From Posidonia oceanica (lineage: Eukaryota; Streptophyta; Magnoliopsida; Alismatales; Posidoniaceae): a stretch of DNA of 64,000 nucleotides. Of the stretch, positions 1-10,956 are shown one piece after another (within the stretch, counting starts at the first letter, position 1; each line of letters starts with the position of its first letter). The notes under the pieces were generated by a model that was not told where the DNA came from, did not search any database, and saw nothing but the letters and a program-made list of their open reading frames with translations. The position numbers and the translations under genes are program-made. The stretch is from NCBI GenBank assembly GCA_037176725.1, contig JAZBRS010000049.1:13596001-13660000 (forward strand), given 5' to 3'.

Positions 1-1512
1 GTGGGAGCCTGACCGAATCAGTGATGCAAAGGTGGTGACAGATTGGAGACTGAGCATACCCCCAATGGATGGCAGCGAGCCTCGGATGAGGATCTCAATA
101 GACTCCTCGTCGGAGGGCCTATCTCAAACCTGCGAGGCCAGCACGCGCCATCGGCCGACATACTCCTCGAACGGCTCATGGGGTCTCTACACACTGGAGA
201 CCAGGTCCTTCCGCATTGGGATCTGGTCAAGATTAAAAGAGTACTATTCCACGAACGCCTGGGTGAGGGCACTCCAGGTCTTAATGGAGGCCATATCAAG
301 TGAAGTGAACCACTTGAGAGCCGGGCCAGTAAGACTCTTTTGGAACAGGCAGACAAGAAACCTCTCATCGCCCTGAAGCTGAGTGAGGTCCCCACAATAA
401 GCCCGCAGATGGGAGATAGGGCAGCCCTTCCCGTTGTATTTGTCAAAGTCTGGGACACAAAAGTTCATTGGGAGTACAGCCTCTGGAAAGTAACAGAGGT
501 CTCGGTACTCGAAGGACTGGCATTCCCCGCCCTGCACTCGACGGAGTGCTCTCTCCATATCACCCATCCTGTTAAGGAGGGAGTTTGGTGATGCTGCTGG
601 TAGAGAAAATGCAGTTGGGGTGGGGTTAGCATACACCGTCTGGGTTGCACTGAAGTGCTCCTCCGGATCCACCATTGCGTCGGCTGGTGAGGCGACGTGA
701 TGGCTGGCGTACCCGTACAGTGGTGCATGGTGCTGTAGGGTGTATGTAGGAACCTGAGTCTGCGGATGCAAGGGGGGAAGAAAAGCGGAATGCTGTGCTT
801 TGGGTGGTGTAGAGTGGGGGAACAACAGCTGCTGCAGCGGCACGGTGCCGGGCTGTAGACCAAGAGGATGTTGAGTTCTTGCCATCCCGAAGGAGTGGCC
901 ACCAAGGGGAGGAGTAGAATGCTGTGCAGTGAGAAGTGGGTGCACAGGATGCTGCGATGTTGCCCCCATCGTCGGAGCCGTGAGTAGCTATGGCGATGGC
1001 CGAGGCAGAGGTGCAGTGGGAGATGCCTGAAACTAGAAGGGAGGGACCAGAGGGACCTCAAGAGAAACGGGAGGGTGGACAAATAGAGCCATGCCCTGCA
1101 GATGCTGGACAAGCCCTAACAAGTGCTGGTACTGCGCTTCAGGCGTCCTATCAGTGGGAATGCTGAATTGCAGTGCCTGCAGAGGAACGGGTGCAACAGG
1201 TGGGGACACAGACTGTCCAACAGGGCGGAATCCTACACCAGGAGGTGCTGTCGTAGTGGGGGTGTCAAGCACAAGACCCGGGACATTATATAGCATTTTC
1301 GAGGCTCGAGAGGTAGTCATCGTGACAGATTCGGTGACAGTCCCCGAGGGTATGGTAGCCAGATGATGTCCAAAAATTCCAGGGTTCCCCTACGCCTGAA
1401 AGAGAAAGGTGCGAGGGGCAATAGTGGAGGTCAAAGCCATAGAAGGGGAGGTCGAAACCTAGGACCCCTCCAAGGCGACAGAGGACATGGGCTCACTGAC
1501 CTGCTGGGCCAT
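1..1512 (-). pseudogene. gag of element A (3' part beyond the window edge)
   Basis: The capsid precursor packages element RNA in the cytoplasm. The start is set at ATG 1512-1510, giving MAQQVSEP, parallel to MAQYVSEP at 21252 in element B. The segment 244-969 keeps the gag core, with motifs PDFDKYNGKG and LTGPALKWFTSLDM that match B's PNFDKYNGRG and LTGPALKWFTSLNM. The frame is broken by stops: TAG at 244-246 where B reads Gln (before YSFNLD), and TGA at 124-126 where B reads Arg in QVRDRPSDEES. More stops lie in the Pro/Ser-rich N-terminal half between 1320 and 1512. The start and the 1033-1320 and 244-969 segments share one frame, so this copy is damaged mostly by nonsense changes. Confidence 0.8.
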
Positions 1513-1772
1513 GGCGGTCCGAGAGTGAGTGAGAACTGGACTGCGACAGGGAATAGAAGGACGACGCCTAGGATGAGCTATCGTCGAACTCGACGGATAA
1601 CTCGAGAAAGGAGGGTCGAGAAAAAGGTGTCACAATAGGGGTGTGAGCAAAGAAACAGACTCAAGCTCTAGCGAGGGAACTCGCTCAGAGTCCTAAAGGA
1701 CAAAACAAACAAAACAGGTTAGGACCTGACAAATGAATGCAAATGTTGTTAGTTGTGGTATGAATGATATGC
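1513..1772 (-). other. Leader of element A next to gag, cut by B
   Basis: No ORF. It lies just upstream of A's gag start and continues on the far side of B at 28351. It aligns with B's leader at 21300-21520 (short shared blocks such as tgaatgatatg), so it is 5' untranslated sequence of the same element family. Confidence 0.7.
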
Positions 1773-1777
1773 ATATG
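1773..1777. repeat. Target-site duplication of element B, left copy (ATATG)
   Basis: ATATG lies directly against the left LTR end (TGCAGTAATC). The identical ATATG at 28346-28350 lies directly after the right LTR end (TGTCAACA). Five bases is the usual duplication length for Ty3/gypsy integrases. Confidence 0.9.
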
Positions 1778-2589
1778 TGCAGTAATCCTGGTGTTCAGAT
1801 CATCCAAGCACACTACCAGAAGCTCGCGTGCACCGATCGGAATCAGGCTCACTATAAGCGGCTATGTCCGAGGAGGAAGGCTCAACTCGAAAACATTTAA
1901 AACAGAGGAGAAAAGATAAGAAAAGAAGAAGATAAGACAATTCAGAGTCACCACCGTGTCTATTATCGGAAGACAAGGAAAACCAGGGGAAATGCGTGAG
2001 TTAACACGCAAAACCAAGCAAAGGATGCAATGCAAAGCAATGCAAGAGAAAACAAATGCAGATGAATGAAAATGATATGACTCATGCCTAGGATAAGGGC
2101 AATATGGTCATTGTGGGCCAAAAGAATGGGCAAGGACTTCTGTTACGTGCGGGGAAGGTGTTAGGCACCCCCGACACGCCCGAGAATCGGTCTTCCTAGG
2201 CTTACGCATGCATACGCAGGAGAATGCAAGTTTGAATGCCTAAATGCCAATGAATGCCTGAATGAATGCTCATAGGTGTGCTCTAAGTGATGGGATGCAA
2301 TGCAGGAAAATAAACGTGCAGTCTAAGTGCTCAGTAACGCTGTCTGTGTTCCAAACCGGGCAAAACCTGGTTCGTGAGAACTCCAGGCAGTAAGCATCAC
2401 TGTCCTATATGCAAATGCAGAGGAAAAGCAAAATGGCGGTAAAACCAAGCAGTGCAGGCGTCATGCAAGAGAAAATGGTATAAGACACGCAAAACAATGC
2501 GAGAAACAGAAGCGGCATGCGAAACGGTGACAGAAAACAAAGCCAACACGCAAAATGACGCGAGAAAACAAGAACGGCATGCAAAACGG

Positions 2590-2815
2590 TGCAAGAAAGC
2601 AAAGTGGGCACGCAAAATGATGCCAAAGACAAAGCGGGCGCGCAAAACGATGCCAAAAGCGAAGCAGGCACGCAAAACAGTGCCAAAGATGAAGCAGGCA
2701 TGCAAAACGGTGCCAAAAGCAAAGTGGGCACGCAAAACGGTGCCAAAGACGAAGTGAGCACGCAAAACGGTGCCAAAAGCAAAGCGGGCATGCCAAACGG
2801 TGCCAAAGCAGGCGA
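2590..2815. repeat. 30-bp tandem array in the 3' LTR of B
   Basis: The unit, such as AAAACGGTGCCAAAAGC followed by AAGCGGGCACGC, is repeated about eight times with small changes. The same place in the 5' LTR (23395-23515) has about four units. The array yields long Cys/Ala/Phe-rich or Lys-rich ORFs in several frames that have no family resemblance. Confidence 0.85.
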
Positions 2816-3534
2816 AATAAAACATCGATAAAGCCATGCAGATGCAGATGTAGAGAGAAAGGGCAGGAGAAGCAAAAGGAGAGGCAAACAGTGCGTGTGT
2901 GGGAACAGACACTGTTTAGGGACCATGCAAAGTAGGTGTGAAGACCTACAAAGGGGAAGAGAAGCAAGTGGAGGGATTACCACTATTTTGTGATTGCTTC
3001 CCATCAAAGTGTCCCACGATGTGTCTCGCACGCTGCCAAAAGCTCGCGATGCGATCGGATCGTGGAAAAGGGGGAAGAAAGTCGCAATTAGTGGTGAATC
3101 CAGGGGAAACGCAACACAAAGCACTGGGAGTACACGAAAAGAGGAGACAGTGTTGATAGATGAGAAGAGGAGGTCCTATTCTACATGCTCGAGAAATCAG
3201 AAAGCAAAAACAATGCATGGGATGCAAATGGTGTGCAAATGAATGCTGTGCAGGGGTTTAGGAGGACTTACCTTGGAAATCTGAAGCCTGATCTGAGAAA
3301 TGCTTGGTCCATGCTGAAGAGTGCTCCGCCGGGGTCGTCCAGGTAGCTTGGTTGAGAAGATCCAACGGCCAGATCTGAAGATATCCCAGCTTCAAGGCAG
3401 AGGGGCTAGAACAGGGGAGAAGAAGGGATCTAGGTGTACAGGAGGTCCTAGGGGTGTGCAAAACAGGTCCTCCCATGTAAATGGGAGCTAGGAATGCTTA
3501 AGTGTGTGCAAGAATGTTAAATGCAAAGATGCAT

Positions 3535-4440
3535 GAGTGCAATGCATGCAAAAATGCAAGAAAAGAGCTAAGGATGACTTTTCAGAAAACTTGGGAACTT
3601 ATGTGCAATTTTTGAAAAAGTGGGGGTCTAAATGCAAAGATTTTGAAAAGTTAGGGGGCTTTTATGCAAGGTTTTTGAAAACTGGAGGGTTTGAGTGCAA
3701 TTTTGCAAAATACAGAGTTCAAAATGCAATTTTATAAGGTAAACATGCATTAGGATAAGTTTTGAAATCATATGGAGGATTAACATGCAATTTTGAAACA
3801 TGCAAGGGTTGAAATGCAATTTTGTAAGCAAAACAGTAGTCTTAAATGGTCTGAGAATGCAAACAGAGGACCTATGTGCAATTTTTAAACATGTAGGGTC
3901 TAAAATGCAATTTAATAAGCAAAAATGTGCATTTAAATGAGTTTTATAAACATGCAGAGGACCTATGTGTAATTTTGAAATATGTAGGGTCTAAAATGCA
4001 ATTTTATAAGCAAAAATGTGATTTAACAGATGCTGTGCATGATATGGAGGACCTATATGTAAAAATTAAAATGCATGGGGGAAATAATGCAATGCAGTAA
4101 GAAAAGTTGAAAAATAAATGCATAAGTTAACAAAACAGAGGACTAAAGTGCAAATGATGGAAAAGACAGGGTTTAAAAATGCAATTTACTAAGGTAAACT
4201 TAAAGCATTAAATCAGATTATTAATTAAAGGACTAACATGCAATAATGAAAAACCAGAGGGCCTGAACTAAAATGAACTTAAGTAGAAAACACAACAGAA
4301 GGACCAACATGCAATTAGACAGTTTTTTTGGTTTTTCATGCAATTTAATAAGATTTAAATTCAAAATTAAATGAATCTTAAGCGAAGGCAGGATCAGAAT
4401 GCAATAGAACAAAAACAGGAGCTGAAAATGCAATTTAGTG
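3535..4440. repeat. Dispersed attgcat / taggtcc-type repeat zone in the 3' LTR of B
   Basis: About 900 bp in which words such as ATGCAATTTT, AAAATGCAATT and GGACCTATGTGCAAT recur every few tens of bases. The matching zones are 24225-25130 (B 5' LTR), 55090-56740 (LTR D) and 61620-62600 (LTR E). It lies after the donor-like site in LTR order and is T-rich on the element's sense strand. Confidence 0.65.
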
Positions 4441-7400
4441 GCAAATTAGCTAAGCAATGGAAAAATAAAGGAATAGTAGAAAGCCAGTGGCCATGACCGG
4501 CGGAGGGGGGCTGCTGGAGAAGTGCTGATCGGTCGGCGAGCTTCACCAGAGGTAGACGGAGATCTGGGAGGCGTCGGCGAGCTGTGACAGAGCCTGGTGA
4601 TGGCCGGAAGCGGCGTCAAAGGTCTGTAGACCTGCTCAGAGGCAGGGAAGACGATCGGAGCGTCGTCGATGCGATCAGAAGGCAGGGCTGCGTTCCTGAA
4701 GTCAGTGCGAAGCTCGGGCGACGGTTGGAAGCCGTTCTACTCACGGAGCGGCGATTGCAGTCGTGGAGCTCGCCGAAGAAGACGAGACGACGGCGGTGAC
4801 GACCCGGCGGAAGAGGGGCTGGAACCCTAGTCTAAAGGGTGGAAAAGCAAGAGAGGAGGGAGACTAAGCTAATGGGAAAGTGCAGTACCTGATTCCGCGG
4901 TTGAAGAGTCCCCTTGACGTCAGCTGCTTCAGTGCTTGCCAGCGGAGGTCGTCCGGAGATTGCAGGTGCTGTCGACGACTCGGGAGTGCTGGGATCCACT
5001 CAGTGATGTGCTTCGATGCTTTCTAGACGTCCGGAGCGAAGCTACGCGGCCCGAAGGAAGATTCGGTTTCAGTGGGTGCTGCAGGAGTCGCTTGAGGTGG
5101 GGGGAGGTGTCAACTGCTCTTCGGATCGATTGGAAGGTGGCGGCGAGCTTCTAGATGCTCAGTGAGTGTTTATGGATTCAGAAGAGGGCTGGTGGAGGCC
5201 TGGAGGGGAAGATAGGCTGCTGGGTGATTTTCTGATGGAGTTGACCGTAGGTGTTTGCTGTGGATGGCTCCGGCTGTGGGGGAGGAGATGGCTAAGGCAC
5301 TGGTGCTTTAGGAAGGTGGGATTCTGGTGATTTGCTGGGAGAAGTTTAGGGGGATTTGTGGGTCTGTGGTGTTTGGAATTTTGAGAGGAGGTGGTGTTGG
5401 GTTCTGCTGTGGTTTCAGGTGATTAGGAAGTGAATTCAGAGATGGTTTGGTCGTGGAAGGAAGGGAAGGGATGCTGGGATGTTTGGGTGGATTTGGGGGA
5501 GGAAATGGGAGTGATTTGGATGGAGTTGGAGGCTCTGGATTGCAGTGGAAAGGAAGAGGAAGAAGAGGTCTGATTTCAGTGGGGAAGAAGGAGAGGAATG
5601 GGTGGCTTCTGCTCTGGATTTCCTTGCTCTCTCTTGAACGACAAAAGGCGAAAGAAGGAGGAGATTGCTAGGGGTTTTATCAGCTGCTGAAGGATGATGT
5701 GCGCTAGATTTTGAAAATCCTCCACCGATGAGAGCAGCAGCTGGCAGCAGCGACGGACGACGGAGGCGACGCGCAATCAATGCCTCCGGAGATCCTGCTG
5801 AGACGCGAGAGAGGAAGAGCTGAGCTGGAGCTGATGGTGATCGGGAGGGAAAAAGAATTGAAATTTTGAAGAGGAGAGGGAGAGAGCTGGCGGGAGAGAA
5901 CTGTGGTGGAAGAAGAATAAGAAGGAGGGAGGAAGAAGAAGGCTGCGGGTCGGGCCTGCGTGTGGAAAAAAAAGAAAAAGAAAGAAAGGAAGAAGGCAGC
6001 AGCTGGTGGGCTGGGCCGGCAAAAAGTGGAAAAAAATGTAAAAGGAAAAGGGAGGAGAAAGGAAGAAGAGGAAGAAGAAGAAAAAAGAAAGGAAGAAGGG
6101 GAAGAAAAATAAAAATAAAAATAGAAGTAGAAAAGATTCGAAAATGTTTTTAGGGTAGTCGTGTTTAAATTAGGATTTTAGATTAGGTTTTTAATGATTG
6201 TTTTTAATTGGTTAATTAGGGTTGGAAGTTGTTTAGTTCTTAATGTTTGATTAGGATTTTAAGTTTTCTTTTAGTTAGTTTCTTGATTTTGTTTTAATGT
6301 TTGTTAAGATTTTTAATTGTTTTTTAATTATGTTTTTCTTGTTAAGTATTTGGGATTTTGATTAGGGTTTTTTAAAGATTGTTTTTGATTAGTTAGGATG
6401 AGTTTTGGCTTTTAATTTTGATCTTCTTCCCTTAAGTCTTCTTTGATTTGTTTTTTAATTTTGTTTGTTAAATTCTTTTAATATTTTTTAGTTAAGTTTT
6501 CTTGTTAAGTTTTTGATTAAGTGTTTTTAGATTTTTGATTGTTTGTTTTTATTTTTTTAATTAAGTTTTCAAATTGTTTCTTTCTAGGATTGTTAAGTTT
6601 CACTTTTTCTTAAGTAGTTGTCTTAATGTTTTCTTAATTGTTTTCTTTCTTCTTAGGATTTGTTTTTTGATTATTTTTAATAGGATTTTTACTTTGGCTT
6701 GTTTTGGTTACATTTTGGTTTTTTCCTTGATTTTACAGTATTTTCTTTTTGTTTGTTTTGCACTTTTAAGTTGCATTCTTAGTTTTCCATTTTAGCTAGA
6801 TTTAGTTAGGATTTGGTTTTTAATTGTTTGTTTAATGTTTTTAATTATTTATTTTAGGGTTTTGGTTTGTTTTCCTTTTGTTTTAGAGTTTTTAAAGGTT
6901 TTTAAGGATTTTTTAGGGATTTAGTGGAAGAGAGGAAAGGAGAAGAAAAGGGAAGAAGAAAAAGGAGAAATGAGGGAATAAAGATGAAAGAGAGGAGTGG
7001 AGAGAAAATAATTTTTGAAAGCCAAAGAAAATGCTAAAAATAAGCTAAAAATATAAATAAGATTCAAAAGAGATAGATGTACAAGGGGGGCCCACAGCCA
7101 GGCAAGAAGAAGGGAGAGAAGCAGGTGAAAAGAAGGAGGATAATCAGGAGAGAGAGAGGAGAGAGAAAAGAATAATCCTGGAGAGAGAAAAGGATAATTT
7201 GGGTAAATGAAGGGGTTAGGGGTTTTGAAAAGAGTTGAAATTTGCGGAGTGTGTGGCCTAGGGTCTCTAGTGTTGGACCTAGGGTTTGGGTTTAGTTTTG
7301 GGAAAGTTTTGGAAGGGTTTTGAGGTGTAGAAAAAGGGTAGTTTTACCTAGGTTTTCTAGGGTTTTTGGGAGTGGTTTTGGTTTGAAAATTTTGAGAGTT

Positions 7401-7611
7401 TTTGGGTTGGTTTGCTAAGTTGGGGATGGTGAGTTTTCCTATGGTTTTTGGGTAGTTTTTCGGCTTGGGAAAGGGGTGTAATTCTAGGTTAAGTTTGGGC
7501 TAGTTTTGGAGAGAAGGATGAAAAGGATTGTGTGGGTTTGGACCTAGATTTGGATCTAGAAGTCACCAGGAGATTTCAATTGATCAAGCTTGTCAAAATG
7601 GGGTGTCAACA

Positions 7612-7625
7612 GATGCCCCTCCCTG
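7612..7625 (-). promoter_or_regulatory. Polypurine tract of element B
   Basis: On the minus strand CAGGGAGGGGCATC lies directly before the TGTTGACA start of the 3' LTR. A G-rich tract next to the 3' LTR is where plus-strand DNA synthesis is primed. Position and composition fit exactly. Confidence 0.85.
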
Positions 7626-8164
7626 AGCGAGGTCAAGCGTAGCGAGGCCGCTGCTCAGGGTTGACAAGACACTCCATCTGACCGACGGGAGTAGAAGATT
7701 GCTATTGGCGTGAGTTACTTATTCGGCGGATGCACCAAAAGTCGTAGCTCATTGCCGCAATGCAAAGTGAAGGTGCAGATGGATGAGATGCAAGGTATGC
7801 AATGCATGCCAATGCAAATGCAATGCAAACGTTAGTGCAAAAGTTAGTACAGCTAAGAATGCTGATGCAGCATAGGATGATGATGATGCTAGACTAGTAT
7901 GCAGTGCTAGAAAAGGAAAGTGCAAAGATGATGCAAAAGAAGAATGCCAAAAGAGAAACGCGATGTGGCGCAAAGACCCGGCAGGTTGGCCAAACTTGCG
8001 CGACAAGGCGAGAAAGAAAAGTGCAGCTTGTCCCCGCCCGGGGAGCAAGCTAGCAAAAAAGGGTGCGAGGGGAGAGAGGCCGACTCTCCTATCGCAAGGG
8101 GATGCAGGACTTTGCCTTCCTGGGACAAAGTCGCGCAAAGAGGGTGATAAGGTGTCGGGCTTAT

Positions 8165-9210
8165 CGGTCGGATAGTTTACGGTCCTATCAACCGGAAACG
8201 ATAGTTTACGGACCTATCAACTGGAAGCGATAGTTTACGGACCTATCAACCGGAAGCGATAGTTTACGGACCTATCAACCGAAAGTAGTTGTGAGTGATA
8301 GTTACTGGATATCAGCTGTAAAACATGATTGTGCAGGATAGTTTACGGTCCTATCAACCGAAAGTAATAGTTTACGGGCCTATCAACCGGGAGCGATAGT
8401 TTATGGGTCTATCATTTGGGAGCGATAGTTTACGGTCCTATGAACCGGAAGCACAATCCATGAGTGATAGTTACTGAATATCAGCCGTATAACGCAAATG
8501 CTAGAGAATGATAGTTTACGGTCCTATCAACCGGAAGCGATAGTTTACGGGCCTATCAACCGGGAGTGATAGTTTACGGGCCTATCAACCGAGAGTGATA
8601 GTTTATGGTCCTATCAACCGGAAAGGGCATTTGCGAGTGATAGTTACTGGATATCAGCCGTATAACATGATTGGCGCAGCGATAGTTTACGGTCCTATCA
8701 ACCGGAAGCGATAGTTTACGGACCTATCAACCGGAAGCGATAGTTTACGGACCTATCAACCAGGAGTGATAGTTTACGGTCCTATCAACCAGAAAGCGCA
8801 ATCATGAGGGATAGCTACTAGGTATCAACCGTATAATGCAATTGCAAGTGATAGTTTACGGTCCTATCAACCGGAAGCGATAGTTTACGGGCCTATCAAC
8901 CGGGAGCGATAGTTTACGGGCCTATCAACCGGGAGCGATAGTTTACGGTTCTATCAACCGGAAAGTGCAATTGCAAGGGATAGTTACTGAATATCAGCCG
9001 TATAACGTATTTGCAAGTGATAGTTTTGGATATCAGCCAAGGATGAGTTTTGGATCATCAGCCAGAGAATGATAGTTTACGGTCCTATCAACCGGAAAGT
9101 GCAATTACGAGGGATAGTTACTAGATGTCAGCCATATAACACAACTGCGGGCTAGATAAGACATCAGCCCAAGATGATAGTTTACGGTCCTATCAACCGG
9201 AAAGAGTAGT
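8165..9210. repeat. Satellite-like array of 29-bp units with ~170-bp higher-order period
   Basis: The basic unit of about 29 bp contains GATAG TTTACGG then CCTATC AACCGG, so each unit can pair GATAG with CTATC. A divergent unit with GATAGTTACTGGATATCAGCCG recurs with its GATAG at 8297, 8466, 8639, 8810, 8979 and 9113, spacings 169, 173, 171, 169 and 134. The array therefore has a higher-order period of about 170 bp. It lies between the plant-mobile-domain ORF and the 3' LTR. Tandem repeats in this region are known for Tat-lineage families (Retand, Ogre). Confidence 0.88.
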
Positions 9211-9753
9211 GATTGATTGATTGATTGATTGAGATACCAAGGGGCGATCAAAAGATGCCCCTGGTATCAAGATGATACCAGGGGTTGGCCAGCGTGTCCT
9301 TGGCATCAAAAGCAGAGGATGAACACAAAACTGTCGCGTTTGCCAGACGAGTAGTTTGGGGTACCAGCCCAAGGATGATGACAGGTTGACGGACCTATCA
9401 CCGGGCAGTTGGGGGTGCCAGCCAAGGATGATAGGTTGACGGACCTATCGCCGGGTAGTTGGGGGTGCCAGCCCGCTGATGAAGATCCGGATGACGGTGC
9501 CCGGCAGCTTTGCTTGTTCAGATGTCATGGGTCAGCAGTTGGGTTGATTGATGAGGACTTTCTTGTGGCGTTTGGCAGCAAGTCTGGCCAGGGGCCCTAC
9601 AGATATGATTGATATGATCATGTATGCACTTGTAGCATATTTGAAATGCAAACAGGTGGCTCAGAACGCCTTTGTATTGATTGAACTTGATTACATGCCT
9701 GTGACAGGCCAAAAGTTTACAGCAGAAGATAGATTGGCAGTTACATGGATGCT
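9211..9753. other. 3' region of B between array and ORF
   Basis: No credible gene. It starts with a short GATT run (9216-9238), followed by an inverted repeat around GATGCCCCTGGTATC (9250-9285) and a few GGACCTATC words that look like decayed outliers of the neighbouring array. Confidence 0.5.
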
Positions 9754-10956
9754 CTAGTCGGTCCGGGCTTTCTTTGCCATTCTGGAATCAGGGAACTGCG
9801 GAGCGTCAGGAGGTATCTCACCGATAGGCCAGAATGCTTGTACCTCCGTTAGATATTCGAGAGTACATCCCGAGCCTTGTGCAGATGCCAAGTCAATAGA
9901 CCGCACTCCATGCTGCATGAGATCAGCCAGTTTGGTTGTAGCAGATGTTGACCCATAGGGATACGCTTGAAGGAGCCTTGGGGCTGTGCTATCTATGAAA
10001 GCGCCCTGCTGGAGGCCGAACTGTCGCATGACCCGGATGGGGTGATACTCCATGCCTCCAGTGATTCCAGGCAGCACCACAAGTCATGCATCGCGGGTAT
10101 CGAAGAAGATAGTAAAAGGCTCGGCCGCAGATGGGATGATGCGCCACGTGACGGTGTCGTTCGTCAGCTCAGATAGCTTCTTGTATTCTTCAGGGACCTT
10201 TTTGATTGTCCTGGCGTGGCCACTGTTGCAGTATGTTTCAATGATGTGGCCCTGAGGGCGTAGTAAGTCCAATCCAAGGTGTGCGGCCAGCTAGATCTGT
10301 ACTAGCACTCCGCAGCCGTGGAAGTGGCAGCAGCGGTGGGAGAGGCGGTCCAGTCCACAGTATGTTTTCGCCAAGACGACTGGTGCCAAGTCCATCTGCC
10401 TAGTCACCACAGCAAGTGTGATTTCAGCAATTTCTATCGCGACTGTCATCTGGCCATGAGTGAAGATCTGCTCCCCCAGAAATCGGGTGACAAATCCCCC
10501 AAGCCACATATCATCTCCGAGTTCAGCGCACTTGTCTATGATCTCATCAAAGTAGTGTAGGTGCAGCATGGGCGTGGGGCTGCTGGTGCAGATCAGTCTT
10601 TGCTGGCATCGGTCAGTAGATAGCCCAGATAGCTTGCAGAGGACCGCTATGTACTTGTCGCGCCTCATGAAAATGGGCGGTCCCATCAGCCGAGAGAAGC
10701 CACAGATGCGGCGCACCTCTTCCAGAGTAGGTGTCAGTTCAGTCCTTCCGAAGCAGAAGACATGGTGCGCCGGCTTCCAGAATCTTACGGCAGCGCACAA
10801 AAGGTGACGGCTTACTTCGACGTCAGCTGCCTTCAGTAGTTTTGTAGGTATGCCCCAGAGGCGCAGCTTCTCACAGTCTTCCTGAGTAAGCTTGCCAATC
10901 CAGCCCCGCAGGGCTTCAGAATAGTGCACTGGGGTTTCAAGAGTTGGATATCCCAT
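9754..10956 (-). pseudogene. Sense plant-mobile-domain ORF of element B
   Basis: An intronless ORF of about 400 codons in the sense direction of B, downstream of integrase. ATG 10956 (MGYPTLETP) is the first credible start; the open frame extends to 11016 behind an AG/GTACC acceptor-like site at 11007. Plant-mobile-domain (aminotransferase-like) features are RFWKPAHHVFCFG, then LTPTLEEVRRICGF near the N-terminus, DLAPVVLAKTYCGL in the middle and YHPIRVMRQFGLQQGAF near the C-terminus. Two nonsense codons interrupt one frame: TAG at 10291 and TGA at 10084, both explained by single transitions (CAG, CGA). The natural stop at 9754 follows MAKKARTD. Extra ORFs with this domain are known in Tat elements; their function is unknown. 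Confidence 0.78.

Larger units (their letters stand above)
1778..7611 (-). mobile_element. 3' LTR of element B (5834 bp)
   Basis: On the minus strand it begins TGTTGACACC at 7611 and ends with a TG/CA terminus at 1778. It matches 22590-28345 along its whole length with scattered substitutions, many of them C/T or G/A. Parts in LTR order: a start with tttaggg-like words (7200-7560); a purine-rich tract on the + strand (5870-6130); a GC-rich exon-like segment (4480-5900) ending in CAG/GTACTG at 4888; a T-rich zone (minus strand) with repeated attgcat words (3535-4440); a 30-bp tandem array (2590-2815); and a block at 2131-2199 shared by all LTRs in the window. ORFs inside it are by-products of these repeats. 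Confidence 0.92.

Noticed and set aside
2397..3124. Long Cys/Phe/Ala-rich ORFs over the LTR array (also 23168-23817 and 63292-63801)
   Set aside because: They arise from the 30/31-bp tandem unit read in several frames, exist on both strands, and lose or gain units between the two LTRs of one element.
5436..6153. Lys/Arg/Glu-rich and Phe/Ser-rich ORFs in the purine-rich tract of LTR B (also 26161-26892)
   Set aside because: Produced by GGAAGAAGA-type low complexity; no conserved start or stop between the two LTRs.
8165..9210. CRISPR-like array
   Set aside because: Units are contiguous without unique spacers, the sequence is plant nuclear, and it lies within a retrotransposon 3' region.
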